Notes: generated by a model not told the origin, from the letters alone. 64,000 nucleotides of DNA from an uncultured Christensenellaceae bacterium (GCA_944381365.1 CALWKW010000005.1:90755-154754); one strand, 5' to 3'. Positions 16,493-25,855 are shown, counted from the stretch's first letter. Program-made: numbers and translations.

Positions 16493-17131
16493 ATGCAGCA
16501 AACAAGAAACTATCAAAAAGAATTGGACGCAATCATATCGGGACTTAATGACAGGCCCCGATTGCTTTTGCATGCCTGCTGTGCTCCTTGCAGCAGCTAT
16601 TGTCTAGAATATCTCACAAAGCATTTTGATATCACTCTTTTTTTCTATAATCCAAATATTACCGACAAAGAAGAATTTGACAAAAGATACAATGAACTAA
16701 AAAGACTCGTCAAGGAAATGAGCCTCGATATTCAAGTGGTATGTCCCGAGTATAACAGGCAAGTTTTTCTCGATGCGGTAAAAGGAAAAGAGGATTTGCC
16801 CGAGGGCGGGGAAAGGTGCAGCGTATGTTTTGCATTAAGACTTAAAAAAGCATGCGATTATGCCGAGCAAAATGGATTTGATTATTATTGCTCTACCTTG
16901 TCCATAAGCCCCTATAAAAATGCCAAAAGGCTCAATGAGATAGGCGAAAATCTTGCTAGAGGCAAAAAGGTAAAACATCTTCCCAATGACTTTAAGAAAA
17001 AGGGCGGATACCTAAGGTCAATACAATTAAGTCATGAGTACAATCTTTATAGACAATCATTTTGTGGCTGCGAATTCTCTTTGAGAGAAAGTCAAAAGAT
17101 AAGAGAAAACAAAGATAACGAAAATGCGTGA
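16493..17131 (+). CDS. queH: Epoxyqueuosine reductase QueH
   Basis: A 212-residue DUF208/QueH protein, the cobalamin-independent enzyme that reduces epoxyqueuosine to queuosine in tRNA. The signature HACCAPC lies near residue 27, with FFYNPNI after it; the second cysteine set is GERCSVCF (about residue 108), and SPYKN and the C-terminal SFCGCEFS segment are also present. These cysteines hold an Fe-S cluster and a second metal. It begins 2 bp after the pseudo-dehydrogenase B stop, with a GGAGGA site inside the upstream gene, so translation is likely coupled. Its neighbours have no known queuosine role. Confidence 0.92.
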   Translation: MQQTRNYQKELDAIISGLNDRPRLLLHACCAPCSSYCLEYLTKHFDITLFFYNPNITDKEEFDKRYNELKRLVKEMSLDIQVVCPEYNRQVFLDAVKGKEDLPEGGERCSVCFALRLKKACDYAEQNGFDYYCSTLSISPYKNAKRLNEIGENLARGKKVKHLPNDFKKKGGYLRSIQLSHEYNLYRQSFCGCEFSLRESQKIRENKDNENA

Positions 17132-17220
17132 AAAATAAGGCATAAAATAATTCAGTGCTTAATTTGTAGATAAAATAAAATTATAGTTTTAGTTTTTAGT
17201 CAGAAAATTTAAGGAGAAAT

Positions 17221-18159
17221 ATGGGACTTTATAAAAAATTCAGAAAATATGTCACGGGCAAAAGAATGGTTTGGCCGCCTGCTTTTAGGGAAGATTATTC
17301 GCTTGAAGAAATAAACTTCAGAGACCCTTATATCGTCAAAGACGGAAAAGGCGGATATGTAATGACAGGCACAATATATCATTACAATTACAACGATTCA
17401 AATATGTGCGTGCTTTACAAAAGCAAGGATTTGAAAAAATGGCAAGGACCTTTTGTCATTGTGGACGGCAATAAATTGGACGACAAATATTATGACTTCT
17501 GGGCTCCTGAAATACATATAATAGACAATAGATTTTTTCTTGCGATAACATTGCACAAGAAGAATTGCAAGAGGGGTACATATCTTTTTGAGAGCAAAAC
17601 TCTTGACGGCGAATATTCTATGGTATGCCGCATTACGCCTTTTGACAAAAGCTCTCTTGACGGCACTCTTGTATGTCAAAACGGCGAAGTATGGTGTACA
17701 TATTGTCACGAATATATAGATGTAAAAGACGGACATATCAGATGCGTAAGACTCAATAAGAATATGAGCGGTATCGAGCCGGATACAGATAGACTTCTTT
17801 TTAAGGCAAGTGCCAACAAATATAAGCTTACAAACAAAAAATATAAAGTCACGGACGGACCTTTTTATTTTGAAAAAGACAACAGGCTTTATCTTCTTTG
17901 GTCGACAGAATTGAAAGGCGGTAAATATGCCTTGCTTTTGAGTGAAGCATGCGAAAACAAGATAGACGGTGAGTATATTCAGAGGGGAGTATTGTTTGAC
18001 AAAGACGGCGGACATGCGATGATATTCGAAGATTATGACGGCACAAAAAAACTTGTCTTGCATTGTCCCAATGCCCGCACGATTTTTACGCACCAATTCG
18101 AGCATCCTATCATTTTGAACTATGAAGATATAAAGCTTATTCCGTGTGATAAAAATTAA
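17221..18159 (+). CDS. Glycoside hydrolase family 43-like enzyme
   Basis: A 312-residue five-bladed beta-propeller glycosidase, GH43-like. The three catalytic carboxylates are recognisable: Asp in NFRDPYIVKD (about residue 35, general base), Asp in SLDGTL (about 145, pKa modulator) and Glu in DGPFYFE (about 218, general acid). The FWAPEIH motif is also typical. No signal peptide is present, so it acts inside the cell on imported oligosaccharides, probably arabinose- or xylose-containing. The ATG follows AAGGAG. It is alone between queH and a terminator. Exact specificity cannot be read. Confidence 0.82.
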   Translation: MGLYKKFRKYVTGKRMVWPPAFREDYSLEEINFRDPYIVKDGKGGYVMTGTIYHYNYNDSNMCVLYKSKDLKKWQGPFVIVDGNKLDDKYYDFWAPEIHIIDNRFFLAITLHKKNCKRGTYLFESKTLDGEYSMVCRITPFDKSSLDGTLVCQNGEVWCTYCHEYIDVKDGHIRCVRLNKNMSGIEPDTDRLLFKASANKYKLTNKKYKVTDGPFYFEKDNRLYLLWSTELKGGKYALLLSEACENKIDGEYIQRGVLFDKDGGHAMIFEDYDGTKKLVLHCPNARTIFTHQFEHPIILNYEDIKLIPCDKN

Positions 18160-18207
18160 AAAAATAATATAAGTATAAATATCCAATTCAATTAAATATA
18201 ACAATCA

Positions 18208-18236
18208 AAAAATCGGAGTTTTCTCCGATTTTTTTA
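18208..18236 (+). terminator. Terminator of the GH43 gene
   Basis: AAAATCGGAG / CTCCGATTTT with T7. Confidence 0.85.
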
Positions 18237-18722
18237 TATCGATTTGACGATATTATAAAAATTTAAAGCATTTGAATCGTTATTATAATAACAAAATTTT
18301 TGTGTAGTCGAAGCCATTTTGAGATATTTAGAAAAAATATAAAAATAAAATGATTTTTGTTTTATCGTCTTGTTAAGATTTGATTTTTTTATTTTATGGT
18401 AAAATCATTGTCCTTGGCGATATTTTTTCATTAAGAAAACTAGTCTTTTTTAAAAAATCGGGCAAATAATTCGTTTTATTTTTAACAATTTTGCATTTTA
18501 TTTAAAATTTTATGGACAAAACGGTTGTGATAAATCTCAAAATTGCATATATTTTGCTTGGTTTTTAAAATAATCTCTGTCTGTAAAACCTTTTTATGAT
18601 TAAAATATCCCGATAATATTATCGCAAAATTAATAAAAACTTAGAAAATTTATAATATATCCAACAAATCTTTGTAAAAATAATCATTTTGATTTTACAT
18701 TCAAAAAAGTAGTGCAAAATAG
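18237..18722. other. AT-rich non-coding stretch
   Basis: About 490 bp with very low GC between the GH43 terminator and the promoter of the second MATE gene. I see no open frame with a ribosome site, no tRNA and no convincing hairpin in it. Confidence 0.5.
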
Positions 18723-18750
18723 TTTACTTTTTTTATAGATGTTGTATAAT
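18723..18750 (+). promoter_or_regulatory. Probable promoter of MATE gene 2
   Basis: TTTACT at 18723, 16 bp, TATAAT at 18745, about 58 bp before the start codon. Confidence 0.5.
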
Positions 18751-18808
18751 ACAAGCGAATTTTATGAGGCATATATAATATTAAGACCACAAAAGAGAGC
18801 AAAAAAAC

Positions 18809-20191
18809 ATGGTTCAGGATCTTACTGCGGGAAAACCGCTCAAACAAATTATCAAATTCGCTTTGCCTATCTTTATCGGCAATGTTTTCCAACAGCTTTA
18901 CAGCATGGTGGATACGATTATCGTAGGCAATACGCTTGGCGAACAGGCACTTGCGGGTGTAGGTGCTACGAGTGCCATTTCCTTTCTTATCATAGGATTT
19001 GTGCAGGGTATGACAGCGGGCTTTTCTGTCAAGACAAGTCAGTTTTTCGGCAGTCAGGACGAATATAATGTCAAAAGAAGCGTAGCTACTTCGTTTATGC
19101 TTTGCGTAGTGCTTACCGTCATATTGACGCTTATAAGCGTGTTTACCACTATGCCTCTTTTAAAACTCATGAAGACTCCCGATGACATTATAGAGTATTC
19201 ATACGACTATATCATCGTAATTTACATAGGACTTTTTGCTACCGTATTCTATAATATGGTGTCGAGTATTTTGAGAGCTTTGGGCGACAGCAAAGTGCCT
19301 CTTTTGTTTCTTATAATAGCGTCTGTGATAAATGTAGGCGCGGATTTGTTGTTTATCATAGTATTCAAGATGGGTGTTGCCGGTGCAGGTTGGGCTACGG
19401 TTTTGTCGCAGTTGTTGTCTGCGTTGGCTTGTCTTGTGTATATGTTCAAAAAATACGAAATTCTTAAAATCAAAAAAGAGCATTTCAAGACATCTTGGAG
19501 ATTTTGCTATCAGCACCTTGCTATCGGTTTGCCTATGGCTTTGCAATATTCGATTATCGCAATAGGTATCATGGTACAGCAAAGTGCGGTAAATGTGTTT
19601 GGTACAAGATATGTCAGTGCTTATACCGCAGCTACAAAGATCGATACGCTCGTCACTCAGTCGCTTGTGGCTATGGGTACGGCAATAGCTACTTATGTAG
19701 GTCAAAACTACGGTGCAGGCAGATATGACAGAATCAAAAAGGGCGTTGACCAATCTATGCTGATAAGCATCGGACTTGCTGTTTTCTGCGGATTGGCAGT
19801 GTACTTCGGCTCTGATTTTATGACAAGCTTGTTTGTGGAAAATCCCGATCAGGAAATGCTGGCTCTATCCAAAAAGTTTTTGATGTGGCAGGGTATTTTC
19901 TATATCTGTCTTGCTATCATATATGTTTACAGAAACGCTCTTCAGGGTATGGGACACAGTGCTCTTACGATGTTTGCCGGACTTACGGAGCTTGCAATGA
20001 GAATATTCGCATCGCTCTTGCTCGCTCATATCTTCGGATATATGGGAATATGTCTGTCCAATCAATGTGCTTGGATAGGTGCAGATATCTTCCTCTTGAC
20101 AAGCTATTATGTCCTTATCGGAAGAAAGACGACAAAGAAGAGTCTGAGTGACCAAGTCACGATAAGACAAAAGAGTTTTGTTCATCCTTGA
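18809..20191 (+). CDS. MATE family efflux transporter 2
   Basis: A 460-residue MATE protein with about 12 helices. The N-terminal signature is ALPIFIGNVFQQLYSMVDT, with GNTLGEQALAGVGA after it; the second half begins near GLPMALQYSI and has the conserved VGQNYGAG motif. It is of the NorM/DinF type and exports drugs or metabolites by cation antiport. The ribosome site before ATG 18809 is weak. It is not closely related to the MATE gene at 8.1 kb (different N-terminal and loop motifs) and has no riboswitch-like leader. The FTR-like gene follows after 57 bp. Confidence 0.9.
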   Translation: MVQDLTAGKPLKQIIKFALPIFIGNVFQQLYSMVDTIIVGNTLGEQALAGVGATSAISFLIIGFVQGMTAGFSVKTSQFFGSQDEYNVKRSVATSFMLCVVLTVILTLISVFTTMPLLKLMKTPDDIIEYSYDYIIVIYIGLFATVFYNMVSSILRALGDSKVPLLFLIIASVINVGADLLFIIVFKMGVAGAGWATVLSQLLSALACLVYMFKKYEILKIKKEHFKTSWRFCYQHLAIGLPMALQYSIIAIGIMVQQSAVNVFGTRYVSAYTAATKIDTLVTQSLVAMGTAIATYVGQNYGAGRYDRIKKGVDQSMLISIGLAVFCGLAVYFGSDFMTSLFVENPDQEMLALSKKFLMWQGIFYICLAIIYVYRNALQGMGHSALTMFAGLTELAMRIFASLLLAHIFGYMGICLSNQCAWIGADIFLLTSYYVLIGRKTTKKSLSDQVTIRQKSFVHP

Positions 20192-20248
20192 CTATAATTT
20201 GCCCGATAAGTACAATATAATATATAAAGAGTACTTTAGGAGGGACTT

Positions 20249-20446
20249 ATGGTAAGACTGAACGAAGACAAAGAAGTGGTCAAAGCAATCAAGGAAGGAC
20301 TCAAGGCAAAGGGCGGATATTGTCCTTGCAGATTGGAAAAGACTGAAGACAACAAGTGTATGTGCAAAGAATTCAGAGAGCAGATTGCCGACCCGAATTT
20401 TGAAGGATATTGCCATTGTATGCTTTATTACAAGTCAAAAGACTAA
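20249..20446 (+). CDS. Ferredoxin-thioredoxin reductase catalytic-chain-like protein
   Basis: A 65-residue protein that matches the FTR catalytic (beta) chain core: the three CxC pairs CPC (about 25), CMC (about 38) and CHC (about 56), with KEFREQI between. In FTR these cysteines hold a 4Fe-4S cluster and a redox disulfide that passes electrons from ferredoxin to thioredoxin. It is shorter than plant FTR catalytic chains, and no variable-chain gene or thioredoxin lies nearby. The ATG follows TTAGGAGGGA. Such short FTR-like proteins occur in anaerobes and probably work in ferredoxin-driven thiol reduction. A bidirectional hairpin follows. Confidence 0.85.
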   Translation: MVRLNEDKEVVKAIKEGLKAKGGYCPCRLEKTEDNKCMCKEFREQIADPNFEGYCHCMLYYKSKD

Positions 20447-20523
20447 AATATCGGCAATAGTTTTGATAAGGCAATAATCTAAATAGCGATAAAATCATTA
20501 AATAAAAATACAAAAAGATAAAG

Positions 20524-20558
20524 AAAAAGGGCTGTGTATTCTTACATAGCCCTTTTTG
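20524..20558. terminator. Bidirectional terminator
   Basis: AAAAAGGGCTGTGTA / TACATAGCCCTTTTT (one internal mismatch) serves the FTR-like gene (+) and the DUF378 gene (-). Confidence 0.85.
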
Positions 20559-20586
20559 TCAGCAAAATATCTATAAATAAATTATA

Positions 20587-20835
20587 TTACATTTCGCTGT
20601 TCTTGTGAGAGTGCATTTCCTCTACTGCGTGGATACGCTTAGGGGAAAACTTGTTGTAGATAAGGTATGCTATAAGCCATATACCTGCAATACCTACGAG
20701 TGCATACACAACTCTTGCACCGACATAAGCATTAGGGGTAAATATCCAATTTACTACATTAAAATCGAATATGCCTACCGCCAACCAGTTCAAAGCACCG
20801 ACTGTTACCAAAATAAGTGCAATAATAGTAATCAT
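20587..20835 (-). CDS. DUF378 family small membrane protein
   Basis: An 82-residue protein with two membrane helices. The family pattern is clear: VGALNWLAVGIFDFNVV in helix 1, ARVVYALVGIAGIW in helix 2, then a short charged tail. Function unknown in the family; often described as YuzA-like. The ATG follows AAAAAGGAGA. It is monocistronic on the minus strand. Confidence 0.9.
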   Translation of the reverse strand: MITIIALILVTVGALNWLAVGIFDFNVVNWIFTPNAYVGARVVYALVGIAGIWLIAYLIYNKFSPKRIHAVEEMHSHKNSEM

Positions 20836-20967
20836 CGTCTTTCTCCTTTTTGAAGATTTGCTAAGTTATAGCATGAATAGTGTATATTTTTTGCAAAGTT
20901 TTATACATATCTTGCGATTATTTGCAAAATAGTGTAAAATTAATTGATTAAACATAAAGGGTGTATT

Positions 20968-21732
20968 ATGGCAAAAAGGTCGAAGAAAAAAAATCCTATG
21001 CTTTTATCCAGCAAGGATAGAGAAAATATCGAGTTTAACAACTCGTTGGACAAGCAAAAAAATCTTTGGGGCAAAAAACTCAATATCACTTTGGGAATAG
21101 TAATTGGTGTGGTATTTTTGTGTCTTATTTTGTTGCCCGTATTCAATATGAGTTTTACCCGCTCGTTGTCCGATTTGGTAGGAAGTACCGAGGGCGAAGA
21201 GGATACAGACTTTACAATGGTGACAGAGATGTCTTTTTTGGATATATTGACGGCTTTGGCGGGAGGATATGAAGACAGTATTCAATATATCGCTCACAAC
21301 AATGACAGCGATATGAGTGCGGATATAGCCGATGATCTTTTTAGAAAATTTGTCACAAGCGAAGATATAGAGATGCTTGACAATGCTTATTATGTTTCGC
21401 TTTTCATCACGATTGCGGCAATTATAGTTTTTGTGCTTTTTGTGATTATCGTATCCGTCTATCGCTCAAAAAACAAGGACGGAATTATGCTTGGCATAAG
21501 CATAGTTTTGATGTTTGCAATAAGTATGATACAATTTTTGTTTTTTGTCATAGTAGGCCTCAGTGCGGCGGATAAAGGTGAACTTCAGCCTCATATAGGC
21601 AGTTATTTTATGCTTTTTGCGGGCACAACGATATTTGTCGTATATATCATCTATCGCATAAAAATCAAAAAACTAAACAATCAATACAGACAAGTGCCTG
21701 CAATATCCCAAGGCATTGTCGAGGAGAAATAG
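20968..21732 (+). CDS. Four-helix membrane protein related to 28124-30019
   Basis: A 254-residue integral membrane protein: cytoplasmic basic N-terminus, one helix (about residues 38-60), an extracytoplasmic loop of about 80 residues, then three helices. Its last segment, GTTIFVVYIIYRIKIKKL, closely matches TTIFAVLYIAYRITIKML in the large zinc-ribbon protein at 28124-30019, and the helix-loop-three-helix order is the same, so the two are homologous. The true start is the ATG at 20968; the in-frame TTG at 20944 lacks a ribosome site. The next gene, with a zinc ribbon, starts 1 bp after the stop. Function unknown; the pair probably forms a membrane complex. Confidence 0.75.
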   Translation: MAKRSKKKNPMLLSSKDRENIEFNNSLDKQKNLWGKKLNITLGIVIGVVFLCLILLPVFNMSFTRSLSDLVGSTEGEEDTDFTMVTEMSFLDILTALAGGYEDSIQYIAHNNDSDMSADIADDLFRKFVTSEDIEMLDNAYYVSLFITIAAIIVFVLFVIIVSVYRSKNKDGIMLGISIVLMFAISMIQFLFFVIVGLSAADKGELQPHIGSYFMLFAGTTIFVVYIIYRIKIKKLNNQYRQVPAISQGIVEEK

Positions 21733-21733
21733 T

Positions 21734-22516
21734 ATGCAATGTCCTAATTGTAATCACGAAAACAAAGAGGGAGCTACTTTTTGCGAGAAGTGCGGAGCTC
21801 AGCTCGAGAGCGAAAAAAAGAGAATGTCTTTTTTTGAGAGAAGACAAGCCAAAGAAAGAGAAAGAATATATCTTATGTCAAAGGCTAGTTTGCAGGCAGA
21901 GGATATAGAAAACATCGCCGATTACGATATGGGCGAGGTGCAGGCAAAACCTGTGGGCGATATCAAGACCTTGCAAAAAAAGAATATCATCTTTTTGATA
22001 TTGTCGGTACTAGGAATTGTCTTTAGCGTCGTGGCGATATATCTTATAGGCAAGTTCAGTTTTAATGACACATTGAGAGTACTTCTCATTCTCGTATTCT
22101 TCTTGCTTTGTGCAGTGTGTGGCGGATACACTATCGATTTGTCGTACAAGGCAAGAATGTTCAAAGCCATGTCCAAGAGCAGTTTTGCAATAAAAAAATT
22201 AAGTTATGGCAAGCCTCCCGTGATGGCTATTGACGGCAAATGCTTTGAATTGACGCTCAATTCAAAGTGCGATATAGAAGGCTGCGGAGCAAGCATGCAT
22301 ATCGAGGAATACAACGGCGAATTCATAGCCGTATGCGATGCCGACAGAAGCCACTTAAGAAAACTTCATTGCGAAGTTTTGAGGACAAAAGGCTCAGCGA
22401 GCGAAGAGGACGAAACAAAAGAAAATATAAAAGACGAAGACAAAGCTTCTGATATTGTCGAAAGCGAGGGCAAAATCCAAGAAAAAGACAATGAAAAGGG
22501 CGATAAGAAAGAATAA
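21734..22516 (+). CDS. Zinc-ribbon membrane protein
   Basis: A 260-residue protein. The N-terminus is a zinc ribbon, CPNC...FCEKCG (residues 3-24). Two helices follow (about 84-106 and 112-130). After them comes a second possible metal site with CDIEGC, then a run with one Cys and two His. The C-terminus is long, acidic and Lys/Glu-rich. The ATG follows GAGGAG within the end of the upstream gene. It is cotranscribed with the four-helix protein at 20968, whose relative at 28124 carries its own fused zinc ribbons. Function unknown. Confidence 0.8.
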   Translation: MQCPNCNHENKEGATFCEKCGAQLESEKKRMSFFERRQAKERERIYLMSKASLQAEDIENIADYDMGEVQAKPVGDIKTLQKKNIIFLILSVLGIVFSVVAIYLIGKFSFNDTLRVLLILVFFLLCAVCGGYTIDLSYKARMFKAMSKSSFAIKKLSYGKPPVMAIDGKCFELTLNSKCDIEGCGASMHIEEYNGEFIAVCDADRSHLRKLHCEVLRTKGSASEEDETKENIKDEDKASDIVESEGKIQEKDNEKGDKKE

Positions 22517-22557
22517 GTTTTAAATTATATTTTATATAATTAACAGCGGTATAGAGT

Positions 22558-23436
22558 ATGGAAAAAGAAAAAGCTAAGACAAGCAAAAGCAAAAAGAAAA
22601 AAATAATCATTGCTGTTGTCGTGATAGCAGCGATTGCCATAGTCTTTATATCGCTTCTTCTTTGGCAAAATCTGACAATAAAGACGAGTGTATACAAGTT
22701 GTCAAAGGAAAATCTGCCCGAAGAATTCAAAGGCTTTAAAATAGCACAGATATCCGATTTGCATAATGCAGAGTTTGGCAAAGACAACTCAAAGCTTTTG
22801 GATATTTTAAAACAAAACCGACCCGATATCATAGTCTTTACGGGCGATTTGGTAGATTCAAATCATACGAATATAAATATATCGCTCTCTTTTGCAAAAG
22901 AAGCGGTAAAGATAGCACCGTGTTATTATGTGCCGGGAAATCACGAAGCTTGGCTTAATAAGGCTAAATACGATAATCTTGTATCGCAGTTGATAAATAG
23001 CGGAGTGGTCGTTTTGGACAATAAGATAGTATATCTTGAAAAAGAAGGGGCAAAGATTATGTTGGCAGGTCTTTGCGACCCTGACTTTACGGATGCGGAC
23101 AAAATCGAGCAAAACGGCGTTCTCGACAAATGGCTTGGCGAAATAGTAAATGACGACAGCTTTACTGTTTTGCTTTCGCATAGGCCCGAGGCTTTTGACA
23201 TATATGCCGATCACGGTATAGATGTCGTATTTTGCGGACATGCTCACGGCGGTCAGTTCAGATTACCGTTTATAGGGGGGCTCTATGCTCCCAATCAGGG
23301 ATTTTTCCCTAAATACGATGCAGGGGTGTATAATAAAGGCAATACTTCTATGGTAGTAAGCAGAGGAATCGGAAACAGCGTAATTCCTATAAGAGTCAAC
23401 AATCGTCCCGAATTGGTGATTGCGGAGCTTTGTTGA
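22558..23436 (+). CDS. Calcineurin-like metallophosphoesterase (YkuE/YaeI type)
   Basis: A 292-residue membrane-anchored enzyme: basic start, one helix (about 15-37), then a metallophosphoesterase domain with all signatures: ISDLH (D-x-H), TGDLVD, PGNHEAW (GNHE), LLSHRPE and GHAHGGQ. The helix places the domain outside the cytoplasm. Family members such as YaeI cleave UDP-diacylglucosamine or other phosphoesters; the substrate here is open. It follows the zinc-ribbon gene by 41 bp and may be in the same operon. The ribosome site is weak. Confidence 0.88.
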   Translation: MEKEKAKTSKSKKKKIIIAVVVIAAIAIVFISLLLWQNLTIKTSVYKLSKENLPEEFKGFKIAQISDLHNAEFGKDNSKLLDILKQNRPDIIVFTGDLVDSNHTNINISLSFAKEAVKIAPCYYVPGNHEAWLNKAKYDNLVSQLINSGVVVLDNKIVYLEKEGAKIMLAGLCDPDFTDADKIEQNGVLDKWLGEIVNDDSFTVLLSHRPEAFDIYADHGIDVVFCGHAHGGQFRLPFIGGLYAPNQGFFPKYDAGVYNKGNTSMVVSRGIGNSVIPIRVNNRPELVIAELC

Positions 23437-23542
23437 GCTTTTAAGATTTTTAAGGGGATTAAATTGTGCTTTATAAGGTATTATATAAACAGCATAATTT
23501 ATATATAAATATTCGCAATCTGTTAAAAACCTAACAATATAC

Positions 23543-23572
23543 TTTACAAAAGAATTTGCAAAGTGCTATAAT
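23543..23572 (+). promoter_or_regulatory. pgk promoter
   Basis: TTTACA at 23543, 18 bp, TATAAT at 23567; the start codon is 43 bp downstream after AAGGAGA. Confidence 0.7.
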
Positions 23573-23614
23573 ATGGGCGTAAAAAATTACTAATTACTAA
23601 TAAGGAGACTTATT

Positions 23615-24934
23615 ATGAACAAGAAGTCAATCAGAGATGTAAATGTAAAAGGCAAAAAGTGCCTTGTCAGAGTGGATTTCAATGTGCCTATGAAAGACGG
23701 CGTTATCACAGACGAAAACCGTATTCAGGGTGCTCTCCCCACAATCAAGTATCTTATGAATGAAGGTGCAAAGGTTATTTTGTGCTCACATATGGGCAAG
23801 CCCCACAGCATTTTCAGTGCTAAAGTAGGCTTGACAAAGAAAGAAAAGAAAGCTATCGAAGCTTTGCCCGCTGACCAACAGGAAGAAGCTAAAAAGCAAG
23901 CTATCGAAAAAGCTCTCAAAAACGATCCCGTTAAGTTGACATTGAAGCCTGTAGCAGACAGACTCAACGAGCTTTTGGGCGGAAAGGTTACATTTGCAAA
24001 AGATGTTATCGGCGAAGATGCAAAAGCAAAGGTAAATGCTTTGAAAGACGGCGAATGCGTACTTCTCGAAAACTTGCGTTTCCATGCTGAAGAAGAAGGC
24101 AACGACAAGGATTTCTGCAAGGCTTTGAGCGAATATGCAGATATCTATGTAAACGATGCTTTCGGTACTGCTCATAGAAGCCATGCTTCCACAGCAGGTA
24201 TTGTAGAATACGGATTTGTTAAGGACGCAGTTTGCGGTTTCCTTATCGAAAAAGAGCTCAGCGTAATGGCTGACAGCCTCGAGCATCCCGTACATCCTTT
24301 CGTAGCTGTTCTCGGCGGTGCAAAGGTAGCTGACAAGCTCAAAGTTATCGACAACTTGCTCAACAAGTGCGATACTCTCATCATCGGCGGCGGTATGTCA
24401 TATACATTCTCCAAGGCTCTCGGATACGAAGTAGGCAAGTCTTTGGTAGATGACGAAAAGATTGATTACTGCAAGCAAATGCTCGAAAAGGCAAAGACTT
24501 TGGGCAAGACAATCTTGTTGCCTGTAGACGCAGTAGTAACAAGCGAATTCCCCAATCCTATCGATGCAAAGATTGAAGTAAGCGAATGCGATATCCAAGC
24601 TATCCCCGCAGACAAGATGGGACTCGATATCGGTTCTAAGAGCAGAAAGCTCTTTGCTGACACTGTAAAACAAGCAAAGACTGTTATCTGGAACGGACCT
24701 ATGGGCGTATTCGAAAACCCTGTATTGGCTGAAGGCACAATCGCAGTAGCAAAAGCTATGGCAGAAGCAGAAGGTGCTACCACAATCATCGGTGGCGGAG
24801 ACAGTGCCGCAGCAGTAGCACAACTCGGATTTGCTGACAAGATGACACACATCTCCACAGGTGGCGGTGCTTCACTCGAATTGTTTGAAGGCAAGGTATT
24901 GCCCGGCATCGCTTGTCTTAATGACAAAGACTGA
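23615..24934 (+). CDS. pgk: Phosphoglycerate kinase
   Basis: A 439-residue phosphoglycerate kinase that moves phosphate from 1,3-bisphosphoglycerate to ADP in glycolysis. The signatures are [11 protein letters not shown] near residue 19, [13 protein letters not shown], and the nucleotide part [11 protein letters not shown] near the end. It is about 45 residues longer than a typical enzyme because of a charged helical insertion at about residues 64-107, directly after SHMGKP, where SHLGRP is usual; the Arg that contacts 3-phosphoglycerate is thus Lys. It leads an operon with tpiA (99 bp gap). Codon use is more biased than in neighbours, in line with high expression. Confidence 0.96.
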   Translation: MNKKSIRDVNVKGKKCLVRVDFNVPMKDGVITDENRIQGALPTIKYLMNEGAKVILCSHMGKPHSIFSAKVGLTKKEKKAIEALPADQQEEAKKQAIEKALKNDPVKLTLKPVADRLNELLGGKVTFAKDVIGEDAKAKVNALKDGECVLLENLRFHAEEEGNDKDFCKALSEYADIYVNDAFGTAHRSHASTAGIVEYGFVKDAVCGFLIEKELSVMADSLEHPVHPFVAVLGGAKVADKLKVIDNLLNKCDTLIIGGGMSYTFSKALGYEVGKSLVDDEKIDYCKQMLEKAKTLGKTILLPVDAVVTSEFPNPIDAKIEVSECDIQAIPADKMGLDIGSKSRKLFADTVKQAKTVIWNGPMGVFENPVLAEGTIAVAKAMAEAEGATTIIGGGDSAAAVAQLGFADKMTHISTGGGASLELFEGKVLPGIACLNDKD

Positions 24935-24983
24935 TAATTGACTTTAATGCAAGCGGAATATTCTTTCGCTTGCAAAATATTTG

Positions 24984-25001
24984 AAGGACAATATTGTCCT
25001 C
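24984..25001 (+). other. Palindrome between pgk and tpiA
   Basis: GGACAATATTGTCC is a perfect 14-bp palindrome inside the 99-bp gap. It has no T tract, so it is not a terminator; it may be an mRNA processing or binding site. Confidence 0.4.
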
Positions 25002-25033
25002 AACAAGAAAAAATACATAAAGAGGTAATAAAA

Positions 25034-25789
25034 ATGAGAAGACCTATTATCGCAGGAAACTGGAAAATGAACAACACTATCGCAGCTACAAAGGCTCTTT
25101 TGACAGACCTTATTCCCCTCGTAAAAGATGCTGAGGCAGAAGTAGTAGTTTGCGTACCTTATACAGATATCGCTACTGCAGGCGAGCTTATCAAAGGCAC
25201 AAATATCAAACTCGGTGCAGAAAATGTACACTGGGCTGAAAAAGGAGCTTTCACAGGCGAAATCAGTGCAGATATGCTCAAAGAACTCGATGTAGAATAT
25301 GTAATCATCGGACACAGCGAACGCAGACAATATTTTGGTGAGACAGACGAGACTGTAAACATGAGAGTTAAAGCTGCTCTTGCAAAGGGCTTGAAACCTA
25401 TCATCTGCGTGGGCGAAACACTCGAAGAGAGAGAAAACGGCAGCGTAGAAAAAGTATTGGTAAGACAGGTTGAGGGTGCTTTCAAGGATATCGACAAGTC
25501 AGAACTCGACAATATCGTAATCGCTTATGAACCCGTATGGGCAATCGGTACAGGCAAGACAGCTACCGCTCAGGACGCAAACGATACAATCGCTATCATC
25601 AGAAAGACAATGGCAAAACTTTACTGCGAGAAGTGTGCAGAAGAGAAAGTAAGAATTCAATACGGCGGCAGCATGAACCCCAAGAATGCAAAAGAGCTTA
25701 TGGCTATGGAGCAAATCGATGGCGGTCTTATCGGCGGTGCTTCATTGAAGGCAGTAGACTTCTCTCAAGTAGTTAAGTACAACGGCTAA
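25034..25789 (+). CDS. tpiA: Triosephosphate isomerase
   Basis: A 251-residue TIM-barrel enzyme that interconverts dihydroxyacetone phosphate and glyceraldehyde 3-phosphate. The start is set at the ATG of RRPIIAGNWKMN (25034) after an AGAGGTAA site; the longer upstream extension (to 24938) is intergenic. Signatures include GNWKMN, the electrophile His in GHSERR, the catalytic Glu in AYEPVWAIGTGK, and YGGSM. It follows pgk and is ended by a strong hairpin. Confidence 0.97.
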   Translation: MRRPIIAGNWKMNNTIAATKALLTDLIPLVKDAEAEVVVCVPYTDIATAGELIKGTNIKLGAENVHWAEKGAFTGEISADMLKELDVEYVIIGHSERRQYFGETDETVNMRVKAALAKGLKPIICVGETLEERENGSVEKVLVRQVEGAFKDIDKSELDNIVIAYEPVWAIGTGKTATAQDANDTIAIIRKTMAKLYCEKCAEEKVRIQYGGSMNPKNAKELMAMEQIDGGLIGGASLKAVDFSQVVKYNG

Positions 25790-25823
25790 TTCAATATTAT
25801 CGTATTGTATAAATAAATTAATG

Positions 25824-25855
25824 ACAAAAAGCAGTTGATATCAACTGCTTTTTAT
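25824..25855 (+). terminator. Terminator of the pgk-tpiA unit
   Basis: AAAAAGCAGTTGA / TCAACTGCTTTTT with a very short loop. Confidence 0.85.

Noticed and set aside
24938..25033. N-terminal extension of triosephosphate isomerase
   Set aside because: The family start (RRPIIAGNWKMN) has its own ribosome site; the upstream codons are an intergenic palindrome region.
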